Origin: Salinisphaera sp. T31B1
Lineage (GTDB): Bacteria > Pseudomonadota > Gammaproteobacteria > Nevskiales > Salinisphaeraceae
Length of the DNA: 64,000 nt
Direction: 5' to 3'
NCBI RefSeq assembly: GCF_040361275.1
Contig: NZ_APNH01000005.1
Coordinates: forward strand, 124,001-188,000
The notes beneath the pieces were generated by a model, which worked only from the letters and a program-made list of their open reading frames with translations, made no database searches and had not been told where the DNA came from. The position numbers and the translations under genes are program-made. This document shows, piece after piece, positions 1 to 10,429 of this stretch (positions within the stretch are counted from its first letter, which is position 1; each line of letters opens with the position of its first letter).

Positions 1-199
1 GCACGGTGATTTCGCCGGCGTCGGGCTGTTCGAGAAGGTTCATGCAACGCAGAAACGTACTCTTGCCCGAGCCGGAGGCGCCGATCAGCGTGATGACATC
101 ACCCTGGCGGGCGGTGAGCGACAGACCCTTGAGGACTTCGTTGTCGCCGAAACGCTTGTGAAGGTTGTCGATTACCAGCGGTTGCTGTGAGTCGGCCAT
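1..199 (-). CDS. Polar amino-acid ABC transporter ATP-binding protein (N-terminal part)
   Basis: Only the first 66 codons are inside the window; the gene runs off the left edge. The N-terminus (MADSQQPLVIDNLHKRFGDN) leads into a Walker A motif, GASGSGKST, at about residues 45-53. This is followed by FLRCMNLLEQPDAGEI, the spacing and wording typical of HisP/GlnQ-type ATPases that energise uptake of polar amino acids. The start is the ATG at 199-197. The gene reads the same way as the AbrB gene upstream, with about 106 bases between them. Substrate cannot be told from this fragment. Confidence 0.85.
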   Translation of the reverse strand, partial: MADSQQPLVIDNLHKRFGDNEVLKGLSLTARQGDVITLIGASGSGKSTFLRCMNLLEQPDAGEITV

Positions 200-305
200 C
201 GCGAGAAATCGCCTGGGTTGGGGCGTGATCGGGCCGCCGCCGGCGCCCGTGCGTCTGGCGCGCAGTCTAACAAGCTCGACGCCGCCCGGCTGTACCGATA
301 AACGC

Positions 306-1373
306 TCATTCGCTGGCGTCGGCCTTGACGCGCGCGCCGAACAGGGCCGGACCGGCCACCAGGATCACCAGCACCCGGGTCATATTGTGAACCGTCACGA
401 ACGCCGGCTCGATGTTCAGTGCCAATGCGATCAGGGAGATGCCCGACATGCCGCCTGGAGAGAACGCCAGCAGCAGTGCGTCGATGGGCAGGCCGCTTAG
501 CGCGTGTACGGCGACAGCGAACACCCCGGTCAAGGCCAGCATGAACAGCGTCGAGATCAAAGAAAGCAAGAAGCCGCGCCGCAGTTCGGCCAACGTCGCG
601 CCCGCGAACTGGGCGCCGATGGAACTGCCCAGAACGATTTCCGCGACCACGATCGGGGCGCTCGGGACCGCGATATCGATCACGCCGGTCAGTCTCAGAC
701 TGGCCATGACCAGCAAAGGCCCGAGCAGGGTGTGTGCGGGCAGTCGCAGCACGCGTGCGGCCAGCGCACCGAGCGCGCCGAGGCCCGCGAGCGTAGCCAG
801 GTCATACGGGGATATCGATCCCAGTGCCACGTACTCCGCAGTGTTGGCGCCGCTCGAACCCACGATCAGGTGATAGCCCATGACGATGATGAACACCACC
901 AGCACCACGCGCACGGCGTGCATCAGGGCGATGGTGCGTTCCTGGCCGCCGAAAGAGCCGCCGATGACGGTCATGGCCATGAACCCCCCGGGCGCGGCAG
1001 AAAAGTAGGCGGTAGGGGCGTCGTAGCCGCCGACCCGTCTTAAGAACTGATACTGGCCGGTCGTGGCCACCGCGACATACAGGATCACGCCAATCAGCGA
1101 GACCGGCCACTGGGCGAGATGGCCAAGCACGGCCGGGTCGAGCGTGGCGCCGATCATCAGCCCCAATATCACCAGCACGAGATCGCGCAGCACTGACGGC
1201 ACGCGGACCGGTAGTCCGCCCATGGTCGCTATCGCAGTGCCCACGATCGAGCCGAGCAGCCATGGCATGGGCAGGCCGACGACGGCGAACAAGCCGCCGC
1301 CAACCAACGCACTGGCAATGGCGGTCACAAAGCCCGGTAGCGAGCGACGCAGGTTGGGCGCGGCCCCGCTCAC
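306..1373 (-). CDS. AbrB-family (PF05145-type) multi-pass membrane transporter
   Basis: This 355-residue, highly hydrophobic protein has around ten predicted membrane segments in two similar halves. The glycine-rich stretches PMPWLLGSIVGTA and AAPGGFMAMTVIGG, and the C-terminal FSPGGMSGISLIA, match the family once annotated as putative ammonia monooxygenase and now as AbrB-like permeases. Such proteins often sit beside tripartite carboxylate transporters. Here it follows dctM after 27 bases on the same strand, so it is probably the last gene of the transporter operon. The start is GTG with no clear ribosome binding site. Transport role and substrate are inferred from context only. Confidence 0.8.
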   Translation of the reverse strand: MSGAAPNLRRSLPGFVTAIASALVGGGLFAVVGLPMPWLLGSIVGTAIATMGGLPVRVPSVLRDLVLVILGLMIGATLDPAVLGHLAQWPVSLIGVILYVAVATTGQYQFLRRVGGYDAPTAYFSAAPGGFMAMTVIGGSFGGQERTIALMHAVRVVLVVFIIVMGYHLIVGSSGANTAEYVALGSISPYDLATLAGLGALGALAARVLRLPAHTLLGPLLVMASLRLTGVIDIAVPSAPIVVAEIVLGSSIGAQFAGATLAELRRGFLLSLISTLFMLALTGVFAVAVHALSGLPIDALLLAFSPGGMSGISLIALALNIEPAFVTVHNMTRVLVILVAGPALFGARVKADASE

Positions 1374-1400
1374 GCAGTGCGCCGTTGCAGCAAGCGGTGG

Positions 1401-2696
1401 CTAGCCACCGAGCGAGGGCAGCCAGAGTGCAATCTGCGGAAAGATCATCACCAGCGCGAGCCCGATCAGGCCCATGAGCGCATAGGGCAGCGACCCGACA
1501 AGCACGTCGCGGATGGTGTAGTCCTCGTAGAGTGATTGCACCACGAACAGATTCATACCCACCGGCGGCGTCACCGCGCCGATTTCCATATTGATGACCA
1601 GGATCACCCCGAACCAGATCAGATTGATATCCAGAGCCTGCAACGCCGGCAAGAAGATCGGCACGGTCACGAGAATAGCCGCCGAGGCATCCATGAACAT
1701 GCCCAGCACCAGATAGAGAATGTTCACCGCGATCAGGAACTGCCACGGCGCGAGGTTGAGCGAATCCAGCCAGCTGGCGACATCCTGCGGTACACGCAGG
1801 AGAGACAGCGTGTTGCCGAACACCGACGCGCCGGCGATCAGCATCAGTATCATGGCACTGGTCACGACGCTGTCTCGGGTGGCGCGATAGAACAGCCCCG
1901 GGGTGAGCGTGCGCTTGACCAGCGCGGTCAGAAGCAGGGCATAGACCACCCCGATCGCAGCCGCCTCGGTCGGCGTGGCCCAGCCGAGATAGATCCCGCC
2001 CAGGACCACCACGATCATCAGCAGGCTGCCGAACATGCCGACCGTCAAAGGCGGTTTTTCCAGCGCTGTGGTTGCTTGGGCGGCCTGAGGGTTGCGTGCC
2101 TCCTGGCGGCGGGTCGCCCATATCGTATACAGCGAAAACAGTGCGGCCAGGAGGATGCCGGGCAGGAGCCCTGCGCTGAATAGTTTGCCCACCGACGCAC
2201 CGGTGACCAGCGAATACAGAATGAACGAAATACTGGGCGGGATGAGAATACCAAGACTGCCGGCCACGGCCACCGCGCCGGCGGCCATCCGACGGTCGTA
2301 GCCGCGCTTGAGCATCTCCGGAATGCTGATCGAGCCGATCGTTGCCGCGGTCGCTGTCGACGAGCCCGATATCGCCGCGAAGATGGCGCTGGCCAGAATC
2401 GAGGCGATCACCAAGCCGCCGGACAGCCGCCCGGCCACGCGCTGTGCGAAGTCGAACAGGTCACGCCCGGCCTCGCCCTTGAGCATGATCTGGCCCATGA
2501 AGATATAGAGCGGAATCGCGATGATCACGAACGAGTTCACGTCCGAGTAGGCGGTCTGGGACAAGGCGGTGATGCCGGGTGCGATGCCGATGACCAGGCT
2601 ATAACCGAGTACCCCGCTGATCAGCAGCGCTATCGCGATCGGTATGCCCAGCACCAGCAGGACGGCCAGGCAAACCAGCATGATGAGGAAATGCAT
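1401..2696 (-). CDS. dctM: TRAP transporter large permease subunit (DctM type)
   Basis: The 431-residue integral membrane protein has the length and hydrophobic profile of DctM, the ion-coupled large subunit of TRAP transporters (about 12 membrane segments). Recognisable family stretches include GILIPPSISFILYSLVTGASVGKLF, given here by its ends GILIPPS and SVGKLF, and IGAVTPPVGMNLFV near the C-terminus. AAGG lies 8 bases before the ATG. It follows dctQ by 75 bases and precedes the AbrB gene. Together with dctP and dctQ it forms a complete TRAP system, probably for tricarballylate or a similar di- or tricarboxylate given the tcuAB genes nearby. Confidence 0.93.
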   Translation of the reverse strand: MHFLIMLVCLAVLLVLGIPIAIALLISGVLGYSLVIGIAPGITALSQTAYSDVNSFVIIAIPLYIFMGQIMLKGEAGRDLFDFAQRVAGRLSGGLVIASILASAIFAAISGSSTATAATIGSISIPEMLKRGYDRRMAAGAVAVAGSLGILIPPSISFILYSLVTGASVGKLFSAGLLPGILLAALFSLYTIWATRRQEARNPQAAQATTALEKPPLTVGMFGSLLMIVVVLGGIYLGWATPTEAAAIGVVYALLLTALVKRTLTPGLFYRATRDSVVTSAMILMLIAGASVFGNTLSLLRVPQDVASWLDSLNLAPWQFLIAVNILYLVLGMFMDASAAILVTVPIFLPALQALDINLIWFGVILVINMEIGAVTPPVGMNLFVVQSLYEDYTIRDVLVGSLPYALMGLIGLALVMIFPQIALWLPSLGG

Positions 2697-2771
2697 CGTG
2701 AGGCCTTCGTTGTTGCCGGTCGGGCGTGTATTGAGATGGCTTCGACGACCGCGGCCGGCCGTTCGAGCTGG

Positions 2772-3302
2772 CTAGCGGGCCGGCGCCAGCCGGGCAAGGA
2801 ATTTGTGGATTTCGGCTGCAAGCCAGCACACCGCACCGAGCGGCAACGATGCTTTCGCAACCCAGACCGGCCATTGGATGATGTCCAGCGTGGTCTCATG
2901 GTTGGTGTAGCTCGTTAACGCCTGGTTGAAGCTGGAATAGGCGAACACGACCAGGAAAACGGCCACGATCAGAAAACGGACAGTTGCCAGAGCCAGCGCC
3001 GCACGATGGCCGCCGAGCATGTGCTCGAGTGCAACGCCCGAGGTCACGTGGCCGTTACGCAGCGAGGTGAACGCCGCGCCGAAGAATGCCAGCCAGATCA
3101 ATGTGAACAGGTCGAGATCGTAGGTCCACGAATTGTCGATCCCCACGAGGCGCAAGATCACCCCCAGCGTGACCGATATGGTCAGCAGGATCATGATCAG
3201 TGCGGCAAAGTGGCCGGCCAGATCCGCGATCCGGCCGGCCAAGCGACCGCTTGTGCCCAGCAGGCCGGCCGCGCTCCGTTGGTGCAGCGTCGGTGAGCTC
3301 AT
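2772..3302 (-). CDS. dctQ: TRAP transporter small permease subunit (DctQ type)
   Basis: A 176-residue protein with four hydrophobic segments, as expected of DctQ, the small membrane partner of DctM. The DctQ pattern NSWTYDLDLFTLIWLAFFG and the following LRNGHVTSGVALEHM are clear. The reading frame extends to a GTG at 3320, but the ATG at 3302 is preferred because GGAG lies 8 bases ahead of it. The gene sits between dctP (25 bases upstream) and dctM in an evident operon. Confidence 0.88.
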   Translation of the reverse strand: MSSPTLHQRSAAGLLGTSGRLAGRIADLAGHFAALIMILLTISVTLGVILRLVGIDNSWTYDLDLFTLIWLAFFGAAFTSLRNGHVTSGVALEHMLGGHRAALALATVRFLIVAVFLVVFAYSSFNQALTSYTNHETTLDIIQWPVWVAKASLPLGAVCWLAAEIHKFLARLAPAR

Positions 3303-3327
3303 GGGGCGCTCCGGATCCACTGACGGA

Positions 3328-4371
3328 TCATTTGTCGGTGCTGGCGCTCTGCTGGAAATCGGCGAGGATCTTCTGGCCCGCGTCGCCAGCGTCCTCTAGA
3401 TAACTTTTCTTGGCCTGCTCGGTGGTTGCCTCGCGCCATTTCTGCAGATCGTCGTCGCTTGGGCGATAAACCTTGTTGCCGTGCTTCTCGGCCATAGCGA
3501 TCTGGCGTTTGAACTCGTCCTCGATTTCCTTGACCGCGTCCGATTCCGTGCTGGCGACCGCTTTTTCGATCGTGGCACGCTGGGCATCGGTCAACTCGTT
3601 CTCCCACCAGTTGCGGTTGACCTGGATCGGATAGACCAGCGGCACGTAGTGAATGGCGGTGATGTAGTCGCCGACTTCATACCACTTTCGGGACACGATC
3701 GACGACATGCCGGATACCCCGCCATCCAGCGTGCCGCGCTGCATGGCGGTATAGACCTCGCTGGAATCGACGGCCACCGGGGTCGCACCCTGGGATTTGA
3801 GGAACTCCGCCGACAGCTTGCCCTCCGAGCGCATCTTCAGGCCCTTGAGATCCGACGGCGTCTTGATCGGCTTCTTGGTATTCAGATAGCTCTCGGCATA
3901 GCCATAAAAGCCCCAGCCGACGACCTTCACACCGAACTTGTTGAGCGTCTTGTCCACGTCCTTGCCCAGCGGTCCGTGTAATGCAGTGAGCAGGTCCGAG
4001 GCGTCGTCCACCAGAAACGGGATCGTATCCCATGCCAACGAGGGCGCCTGATTGGACCACCAGTGCATGCCCAGGATCCCCATGTTGGTCGTATTGTTGG
4101 CGATGCCCTGGCCGATGTTCGATTCCTTGAGCAGCGAGCCCGAAGGAAATGTCTGCACCGCGATATCGCCGTCGCTGAGCTTTTCGATCTGCTGCGCGAT
4201 TTCTTCGCCCTGGGCCGACACGGCGGTATTCGGCGGCATATACCAGGCCAGACGTACGGTCAGATCGGCGGCCATGGCCATCTGGGCCGTAGCGAGGCTG
4301 CCGAGACAGATAAAGCCGGCCAGCGCCAAACGCTTGAGCGGACGCGGGGAACTTGCGATGAGATGTTTCAT
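3328..4371 (-). CDS. dctP: TRAP transporter periplasmic substrate-binding protein (DctP type)
   Basis: The 347-residue protein starts with a Sec signal peptide ending near AQMAMA-AD (about residue 34). The mature part reads as a DctP-family solute receptor: LTVRLAWYMPPNT at its start, KVVGWGFYGYAESYLNTKKPI and DLKGLKMRSEG in the middle, and VDSSEVYTAMQRGTLDGGVSG where the conserved ligand-binding loop lies. AGGAG is 5 bases before the ATG. It is the first gene of dctPQM and is preceded by a 346-base region carrying a 20-bp palindrome over the likely promoter. The ligand is probably a di- or tricarboxylate (inference from tcuAB). Confidence 0.93.
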   Translation of the reverse strand: MKHLIASSPRPLKRLALAGFICLGSLATAQMAMAADLTVRLAWYMPPNTAVSAQGEEIAQQIEKLSDGDIAVQTFPSGSLLKESNIGQGIANNTTNMGILGMHWWSNQAPSLAWDTIPFLVDDASDLLTALHGPLGKDVDKTLNKFGVKVVGWGFYGYAESYLNTKKPIKTPSDLKGLKMRSEGKLSAEFLKSQGATPVAVDSSEVYTAMQRGTLDGGVSGMSSIVSRKWYEVGDYITAIHYVPLVYPIQVNRNWWENELTDAQRATIEKAVASTESDAVKEIEDEFKRQIAMAEKHGNKVYRPSDDDLQKWREATTEQAKKSYLEDAGDAGQKILADFQQSASTDK

Positions 4372-4717
4372 AGAGACTCCTGGCGGGCGGTTCGGGTAGC
4401 GCGATGAGCCAAGTGCCGACAGGCCATTCGCTCTACCGCCGAAGCGGGGGCGACAGGCGTACCCGCTGGGCAGACGGAACCGTCATCGTGACGAGGTCGT
4501 TGTATATTGAAGTATACAAGCGAATCCATCCGGGTTAAGCCCGACGAAGGTCGTACATCGTGGGTCGTGCCGGGCGGGTGTCTGCCTGCGAAGTGACCAT
4601 GTGGTGGGCGTTCGACAGGACTTGCACACGCCGGCCAACCCGCCTCGCAGGGCTGCGGGCGAACGGGATTTAGACAGGAATTCGCACTTCGGCAGAATCG
4701 CCTCGCGCGGGTGCGGA
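4372..4717. other. Intergenic region between gntR and dctP
   Basis: 346 bases without a convincing gene. It holds the dctP promoter and one 20-bp palindrome (listed separately). The short frames across it have no ribosome binding site or recognisable product. The leader between the palindrome and dctP is about 130 bases and shows no obvious riboswitch. Confidence 0.6.
4500..4519 (-). promoter_or_regulatory. Palindromic operator over the dctP promoter
   Basis: The 20-bp site has arms TTGTAT and ATACAA around an 8-base centre. The same arms and spacing occur upstream of tcuA at 8076-8095. On the minus strand the site contains TATACT, a good -10 hexamer, with a weak -35 (TTAACC) 16 bases further upstream. 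A repressor bound here would block the dctPQM promoter. FCD-type GntR regulators commonly bind TTGTA/TACAA palindromes, and such a regulator is encoded next door at 4718-5389. Confidence 0.65.
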
Positions 4718-5389
4718 TTATCCGTCGAGCGTGCCGGCGCCGAGGACCAGATGTTCGCGCATGAGTTTGAGCCGTGCGCGCTGGGCGTTACGAATATGGT
4801 CGCGTGCTGCGGTATCGGCGGCCTGCGGGTCGCGTGCGGCGATAGCGGCCACAATGGCACGGTGTTCGTGATGCGCGGTTTCGAAGCGGCCGGTGACGCG
4901 CAGCGACGTGCCGCCGAGCAGGGTCATCGAGTCCCGTAGCCCGAGTAATGCGCGTTCCAGAAAACGATTGTGTGCCGCCCGATAAAGCGATGCATGGAAT
5001 ATGCGATTGAGATCGGCCAGGCGATTGGGATCGTCCCCGATGGCGGGCTCTGCCGAGATCAGCTCGTCCAGCTCCTCGATCTCGGCGGGCGATGCATGAC
5101 GAGCGGCGAACCCGGCCGCCGAGCCTTCGAGAATCTCGCGCAGATCGTAAAGCTCCATGGTCTCTTGATGATCGAGCTTCGAGATCACCGCACCGTGGCG
5201 GGGCACGAACGACACCAGTCCGTCGCTTTCCAGTCGTCGGATGGCTTCTCGCGCCGGCGTACGACTGATGCCGAGCCGCTCGGCGATCTCGACCTCACGC
5301 ACCCGCGTGCCCGGCTGTAGATTGCCGGACTGGATCTCTTCCTTGAGTCTCAGATACGCGGTCTCGCCACGGGACACGTTGCCTGCCAT
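4718..5389 (-). CDS. GntR-family transcriptional regulator, FadR subfamily (FCD domain)
   Basis: From the ATG at 5389 the product has 223 residues. The frame is open further upstream to 5593, but that part overlaps tcuB and does not look like protein. Residues 5-70 form a winged helix-turn-helix (IAERLGISRTPAREAIRRLE). The rest is an FCD ligand domain with the expected metal-binding pattern: a histidine in LADLNRIFHASLY, EHRAIVAAIAARD, and ARDHIRNA. The gene lies between the catabolic pair tcuA-tcuB and the dctPQM transporter, and matching palindromes occur at both promoters. It is therefore the probable local repressor, relieved by a carboxylate effector (inference). Confidence 0.9.
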   Translation of the reverse strand: MAGNVSRGETAYLRLKEEIQSGNLQPGTRVREVEIAERLGISRTPAREAIRRLESDGLVSFVPRHGAVISKLDHQETMELYDLREILEGSAAGFAARHASPAEIEELDELISAEPAIGDDPNRLADLNRIFHASLYRAAHNRFLERALLGLRDSMTLLGGTSLRVTGRFETAHHEHRAIVAAIAARDPQAADTAARDHIRNAQRARLKLMREHLVLGAGTLDG

Positions 5390-5525
5390 CACATGTATGC
5401 CTTGTCGTTGATCGAAGCGGTCACCAACACAAGCATCGCCGGGTCCCGTAACGTCAATGCCCGAGCTTACCGGAACCCCGGCTGACCGGCCACGAATGGC
5501 AAGACCTCGACGGTCGGCCGACGGG

Positions 5526-6644
5526 TCATCCGCCGCGCGCGGCCCGCTGCTCGTGAGCGTGTCGGACGAGTGCGGCGACGCGGTAGAGCGCATGTACGAA
5601 CTTGCCGTAGGGCAGGGTTACGAATAACGCGAACACGATGCCGAGATGGATCGCCAGCAGCAGGCCCATCGCCGCGGTCGATCGAAACACCAGGAGCAGC
5701 AGGCCGGTGAGCCCGGTCAGGAGCAGCATCCAGATGAACGTACGGCCCATGTCGAACGGTTTGATGGTCGAGATGGCGTCGTCACGCTGGCTGCGCCCGA
5801 CGAGCAGACCGATCGGCCCGATGAGTAAGCCCAAACCGCCGAGGATGCCCAGCACCACGGTCGGATGCCAGACGGGATACGGTGCCTCCCAGCCAAAATA
5901 GTGGAACAGGGTGCCGGTGGCCGTCGAGGCAAAGCACAGCATGAAGCCACCGGATGTGAAGTGATGATACAACCGACGCCGATCGTCTGGGCGCTCGCCG
6001 TCGTTCATGCAGCCACGGCCGCCGCCATCCAGATAGCGAAGGGTCACCGCATCGCGTGCTGCCTGCCAGAGCGAGCCCGAGGCGAGTTTGTCGATCGGCT
6101 CCGAGGCCTGCCAGAAGCGACGCACGCTCATCGTCATGGCCACGATCGCGTAGACGAACGCCGCACCGAAGATCAGAGCCATCGCGTTGTGAGGGAGCAA
6201 CTCGTAGAACGCCCCCGGCGCGGTATAGGTGTCGAACAAGGCGGCCGGGCTGCGTAGCACGATCAGGCCGATGATGAACACGGCCACCGCCAGGGCCGTG
6301 GTCAGCCCGATCCACAGCCCGTTGCGTTCGAACACGCCGGCAAAGGCGCGCGGCCAGGCATAACGCGCATAGGTTTCTTCGCGCAGCTCGGCCATGGCCA
6401 CCGGCACGTTGATGGCGAACTCGTGCGGCGGCACGTACTGGCAGCCGTAGTAACAGGCGCCGCAGTTGTGGCAGAGGTTTGCCAGATAATCCACGTCGCC
6501 GCCGGCGAAATCGCGCCGCAGCTCCATGGCCGGGAAAACGGCACACAGCCCCTCGCAGTAGCGACAGGCATTGCAGATGGTCATCTGACGGGCGGCTTCT
6601 TCCTGTGTGCCGCTGGCCAGGGCTATCAGATCAACGTTGGACAT
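5526..6644 (-). CDS. tcuB: Tricarballylate utilisation iron-sulfur membrane protein TcuB
   Basis: The 372-residue protein begins with two cysteine clusters, CNACRYCEGLC (about residues 24-34) and CHNCGACYYGC (about 58-68), suited to bind iron-sulfur centres. Several membrane segments follow, including HHFTSGGFMLCFASTATG. This is the TcuB/CitB layout. TcuB re-oxidises the FAD of TcuA and passes electrons to the quinone pool. The start overlaps the end of tcuA by 14 bases, so the pair is translationally linked. Product identity is confident from family and context. Confidence 0.92.
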   Translation of the reverse strand: MSNVDLIALASGTQEEAARQMTICNACRYCEGLCAVFPAMELRRDFAGGDVDYLANLCHNCGACYYGCQYVPPHEFAINVPVAMAELREETYARYAWPRAFAGVFERNGLWIGLTTALAVAVFIIGLIVLRSPAALFDTYTAPGAFYELLPHNAMALIFGAAFVYAIVAMTMSVRRFWQASEPIDKLASGSLWQAARDAVTLRYLDGGGRGCMNDGERPDDRRRLYHHFTSGGFMLCFASTATGTLFHYFGWEAPYPVWHPTVVLGILGGLGLLIGPIGLLVGRSQRDDAISTIKPFDMGRTFIWMLLLTGLTGLLLLVFRSTAAMGLLLAIHLGIVFALFVTLPYGKFVHALYRVAALVRHAHEQRAARGG

Positions 6645-8037
6645 GCTGTGCGGCTCCTGTACCTGCGATGCGCCCGAACACGCTGCCGATGGTCATGCCG
6701 ATCCCGGCCAGATACCCCTGGCCCAGAACGTTGCCCGCCATGATCTCGCCGGCCGCGAGCATGTTCTCGGCCACGCGCCCGTCTTTCATCACCATGCGCG
6801 CGTCGTGGTTCACCTTGACGCCCAGATAGGTAAAGGTGATGCCCGGCCGCAGGGTGTAGGCATAAAACGGCGGTGTATCGATCGGGCGGGCCCAGTGCGA
6901 TTTGGGCGGCTCGAGGTCGACGGTGTGGCAGTCGTCATGGGTGGTGTGGTCGAAATGGCCCGGCTGACAGGCGGCGTTGAAGCGTTCGATGCTCGCCTGC
7001 ATGGATCCCGGGTCGAGACCGATCTTGCCGGCCAGTTCTCCGAGCGTGTCGGCGCGCTCGGGCGGAAACACCGACGGCATGAACAGGCGGATGGATTTCT
7101 CGTCGATGATCACGTGCCCGATCTGATCCGGTTGACCCGCGATCAGCCGGCCCCAGATGGCATAGCGCTTGGGCCAGAAGTCCTCGCCCTCGTCGTAGAA
7201 GCGTTGCCCGTTGGCGTTGAGCACCACGCCGAAGGGCACGCAGTCCAGCCGGGTGACAATGCCGCCGTCGAACTTGGGTGCGCGACCATCGATGGCCACG
7301 GCGTGGCCCTGGGTCGCATCGCCGACCTGTTCGATGCCGTGGTCCAGCAGCAGACGCAGGATTTCGCCGCGATTGTAGGGCGTGCCGCGAACGAGGAAAT
7401 TCTTGGCGGCCGGTCCCCAGGCTTCAGCCAGCCATTCCATGTTCGCCTCGAAACCGCCCGAGGCAGCGACGAACGCCCGGGCGGACACGCGTTCGCGCCG
7501 GGTGTCGTGCTCGAGGGTGGCGCTTTTAAAACGTCCATTGTGAATCTCGAGATCGACCAGCGTGGTGTCGTAGCGAAAGGCCACGCCCAGCTTTTCGGCG
7601 GTTTCATAGAGCGTATTGAGCATGGTCCGGCCGCCGCCCAGGAAGAACGCGTTTGTGCGTCCGAGCGATAGCGTGCCGCCCAGCGAGGGCTGGAAACGCA
7701 CGCCCTGGGCCCAGAGGAAATCCCAGAGCTCCTTGGATTTCTCGAGCGTCAGCTGGGCGAGTTCGTGATCGGTCTCGCCCTTGGTCACACGCAGCAGATC
7801 GTCCCAAAACTCGGCGACCGGATAGGGCCCGGTGAGAATGCCGTTGCCGGCGTCGTGGGCCACCCGCATGTTGCGGGTATGGCGGGTATTACCGCCGCGA
7901 TAGGTCTTAGGGGCACGTTCGACGACCAGCACGCGCGCTCCGGCGCGAGCGGCCGTAATCGCGGCACAAAGTGCGGCGTTGCCGCCACCGGCGATGAGAA
8001 CATCCGGGTCAGAGAACGAATGATGGCTGTCGGGCAC
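6631..8037 (-). CDS. tcuA: FAD-dependent tricarballylate dehydrogenase TcuA
   Basis: A 468-residue flavoprotein with the N-terminal dinucleotide-binding motif VLIAGGGNAALCAAI (about residues 13-27) and a second FAD signature near the C-terminus (AAGEIMAGNVLGQGYLAG). It resembles TcuA, which oxidises tricarballylate to cis-aconitate so that it can enter the TCA cycle. The start is GTG with no strong ribosome binding site, about 23 bases after the predicted transcript start. It is first in an operon with tcuB. The usual MFS permease TcuC is absent here, and a TRAP system is encoded instead. A related FAD-dependent carboxylate oxidase is the main alternative. Confidence 0.9.
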   Translation of the reverse strand: MPDSHHSFSDPDVLIAGGGNAALCAAITAARAGARVLVVERAPKTYRGGNTRHTRNMRVAHDAGNGILTGPYPVAEFWDDLLRVTKGETDHELAQLTLEKSKELWDFLWAQGVRFQPSLGGTLSLGRTNAFFLGGGRTMLNTLYETAEKLGVAFRYDTTLVDLEIHNGRFKSATLEHDTRRERVSARAFVAASGGFEANMEWLAEAWGPAAKNFLVRGTPYNRGEILRLLLDHGIEQVGDATQGHAVAIDGRAPKFDGGIVTRLDCVPFGVVLNANGQRFYDEGEDFWPKRYAIWGRLIAGQPDQIGHVIIDEKSIRLFMPSVFPPERADTLGELAGKIGLDPGSMQASIERFNAACQPGHFDHTTHDDCHTVDLEPPKSHWARPIDTPPFYAYTLRPGITFTYLGVKVNHDARMVMKDGRVAENMLAAGEIMAGNVLGQGYLAGIGMTIGSVFGRIAGTGAAQHVQR

Positions 8038-8066
8038 GAGCGTAGCGACTGCGGATCGATAAGGTA

Positions 8067-8095
8067 TTTATACAATTGTATCCGAAAGAATACAA
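8067..8095 (-). promoter_or_regulatory. tcuA promoter with overlapping operator half-sites
   Basis: On the minus strand TTGTAT (-35 like) and TATAAA (-10, forward positions 8067-8072) are separated by 17 bases. The region contains three half-sites: ATACAA at 8070-8075, TTGTAT at 8076-8081 and ATACAA at 8090-8095. The outer pair 8076-8095 has exactly the 20-bp geometry of the site at 4500-4519, while 8070-8081 is a 12-bp perfect palindrome. The GntR protein at 4718-5389 is the likely ligand. Confidence 0.65.
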
Positions 8096-8335
8096 TGCTG
8101 TTTCAAGCCTTCGAGACAGCGCGACCGGCGGCATGGCGTGCCGAACGGCCGTTGGTAGCCATCGAGCAACCGAATGGAACGGGGGCAGGTAAGGGAGGCT
8201 AGCGCTCGTCGGCGCGGACTAGCGTGCGGATTCGCAAGGGCAGCCGTGCCGAAAAGTCAGGCCGGAGGCGGTCACCTCGCACGTTCGCAGGAACGCGCGG
8301 AGTGGCCGCGATGTGACCGGATATCGGCACGGAGA

Positions 8336-8412
<77 letters not shown>

Positions 8413-8422
8413 CCAAACGACG

Positions 8423-8445
8423 GCGCCGGGCATTGCGCCCGGCGC
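8423..8445 (-). other. Perfect 9-bp GC stem-loop between rpoD and the tRNA
   Basis: GCGCCGGGC and GCCCGGCGC pair around a 5-base loop. On the minus strand the hairpin follows rpoD and precedes the tRNA by 10 bases. No U-tract follows, so it may be a weak terminator or an RNA-processing hairpin rather than a standard intrinsic terminator. Confidence 0.5.
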
Positions 8446-8494
8446 GGAACTATAGCGTGTCGTGCCAAGCGCTTGCCAGCACGACACCATCGGA

Positions 8495-10300
<1,806 letters not shown>

Positions 10301-10429
10301 GTGTGATCTGCTGCTCGTGGGGACGTGACGTGCGCTGCGATAACCGTCCATGATACCAATTCGACCGCGCCGCAGCGACTTGAACGGCCATTGGCCCGAT
10401 TTATCGGCCGTTGGCGGATGCCGATCAGG

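Noticed and set aside
5390..5593. A longer N-terminus for the GntR regulator
   Set aside because: It would overlap tcuB, and its sequence is unlike GntR proteins; the ATG at 5389 gives the standard start.
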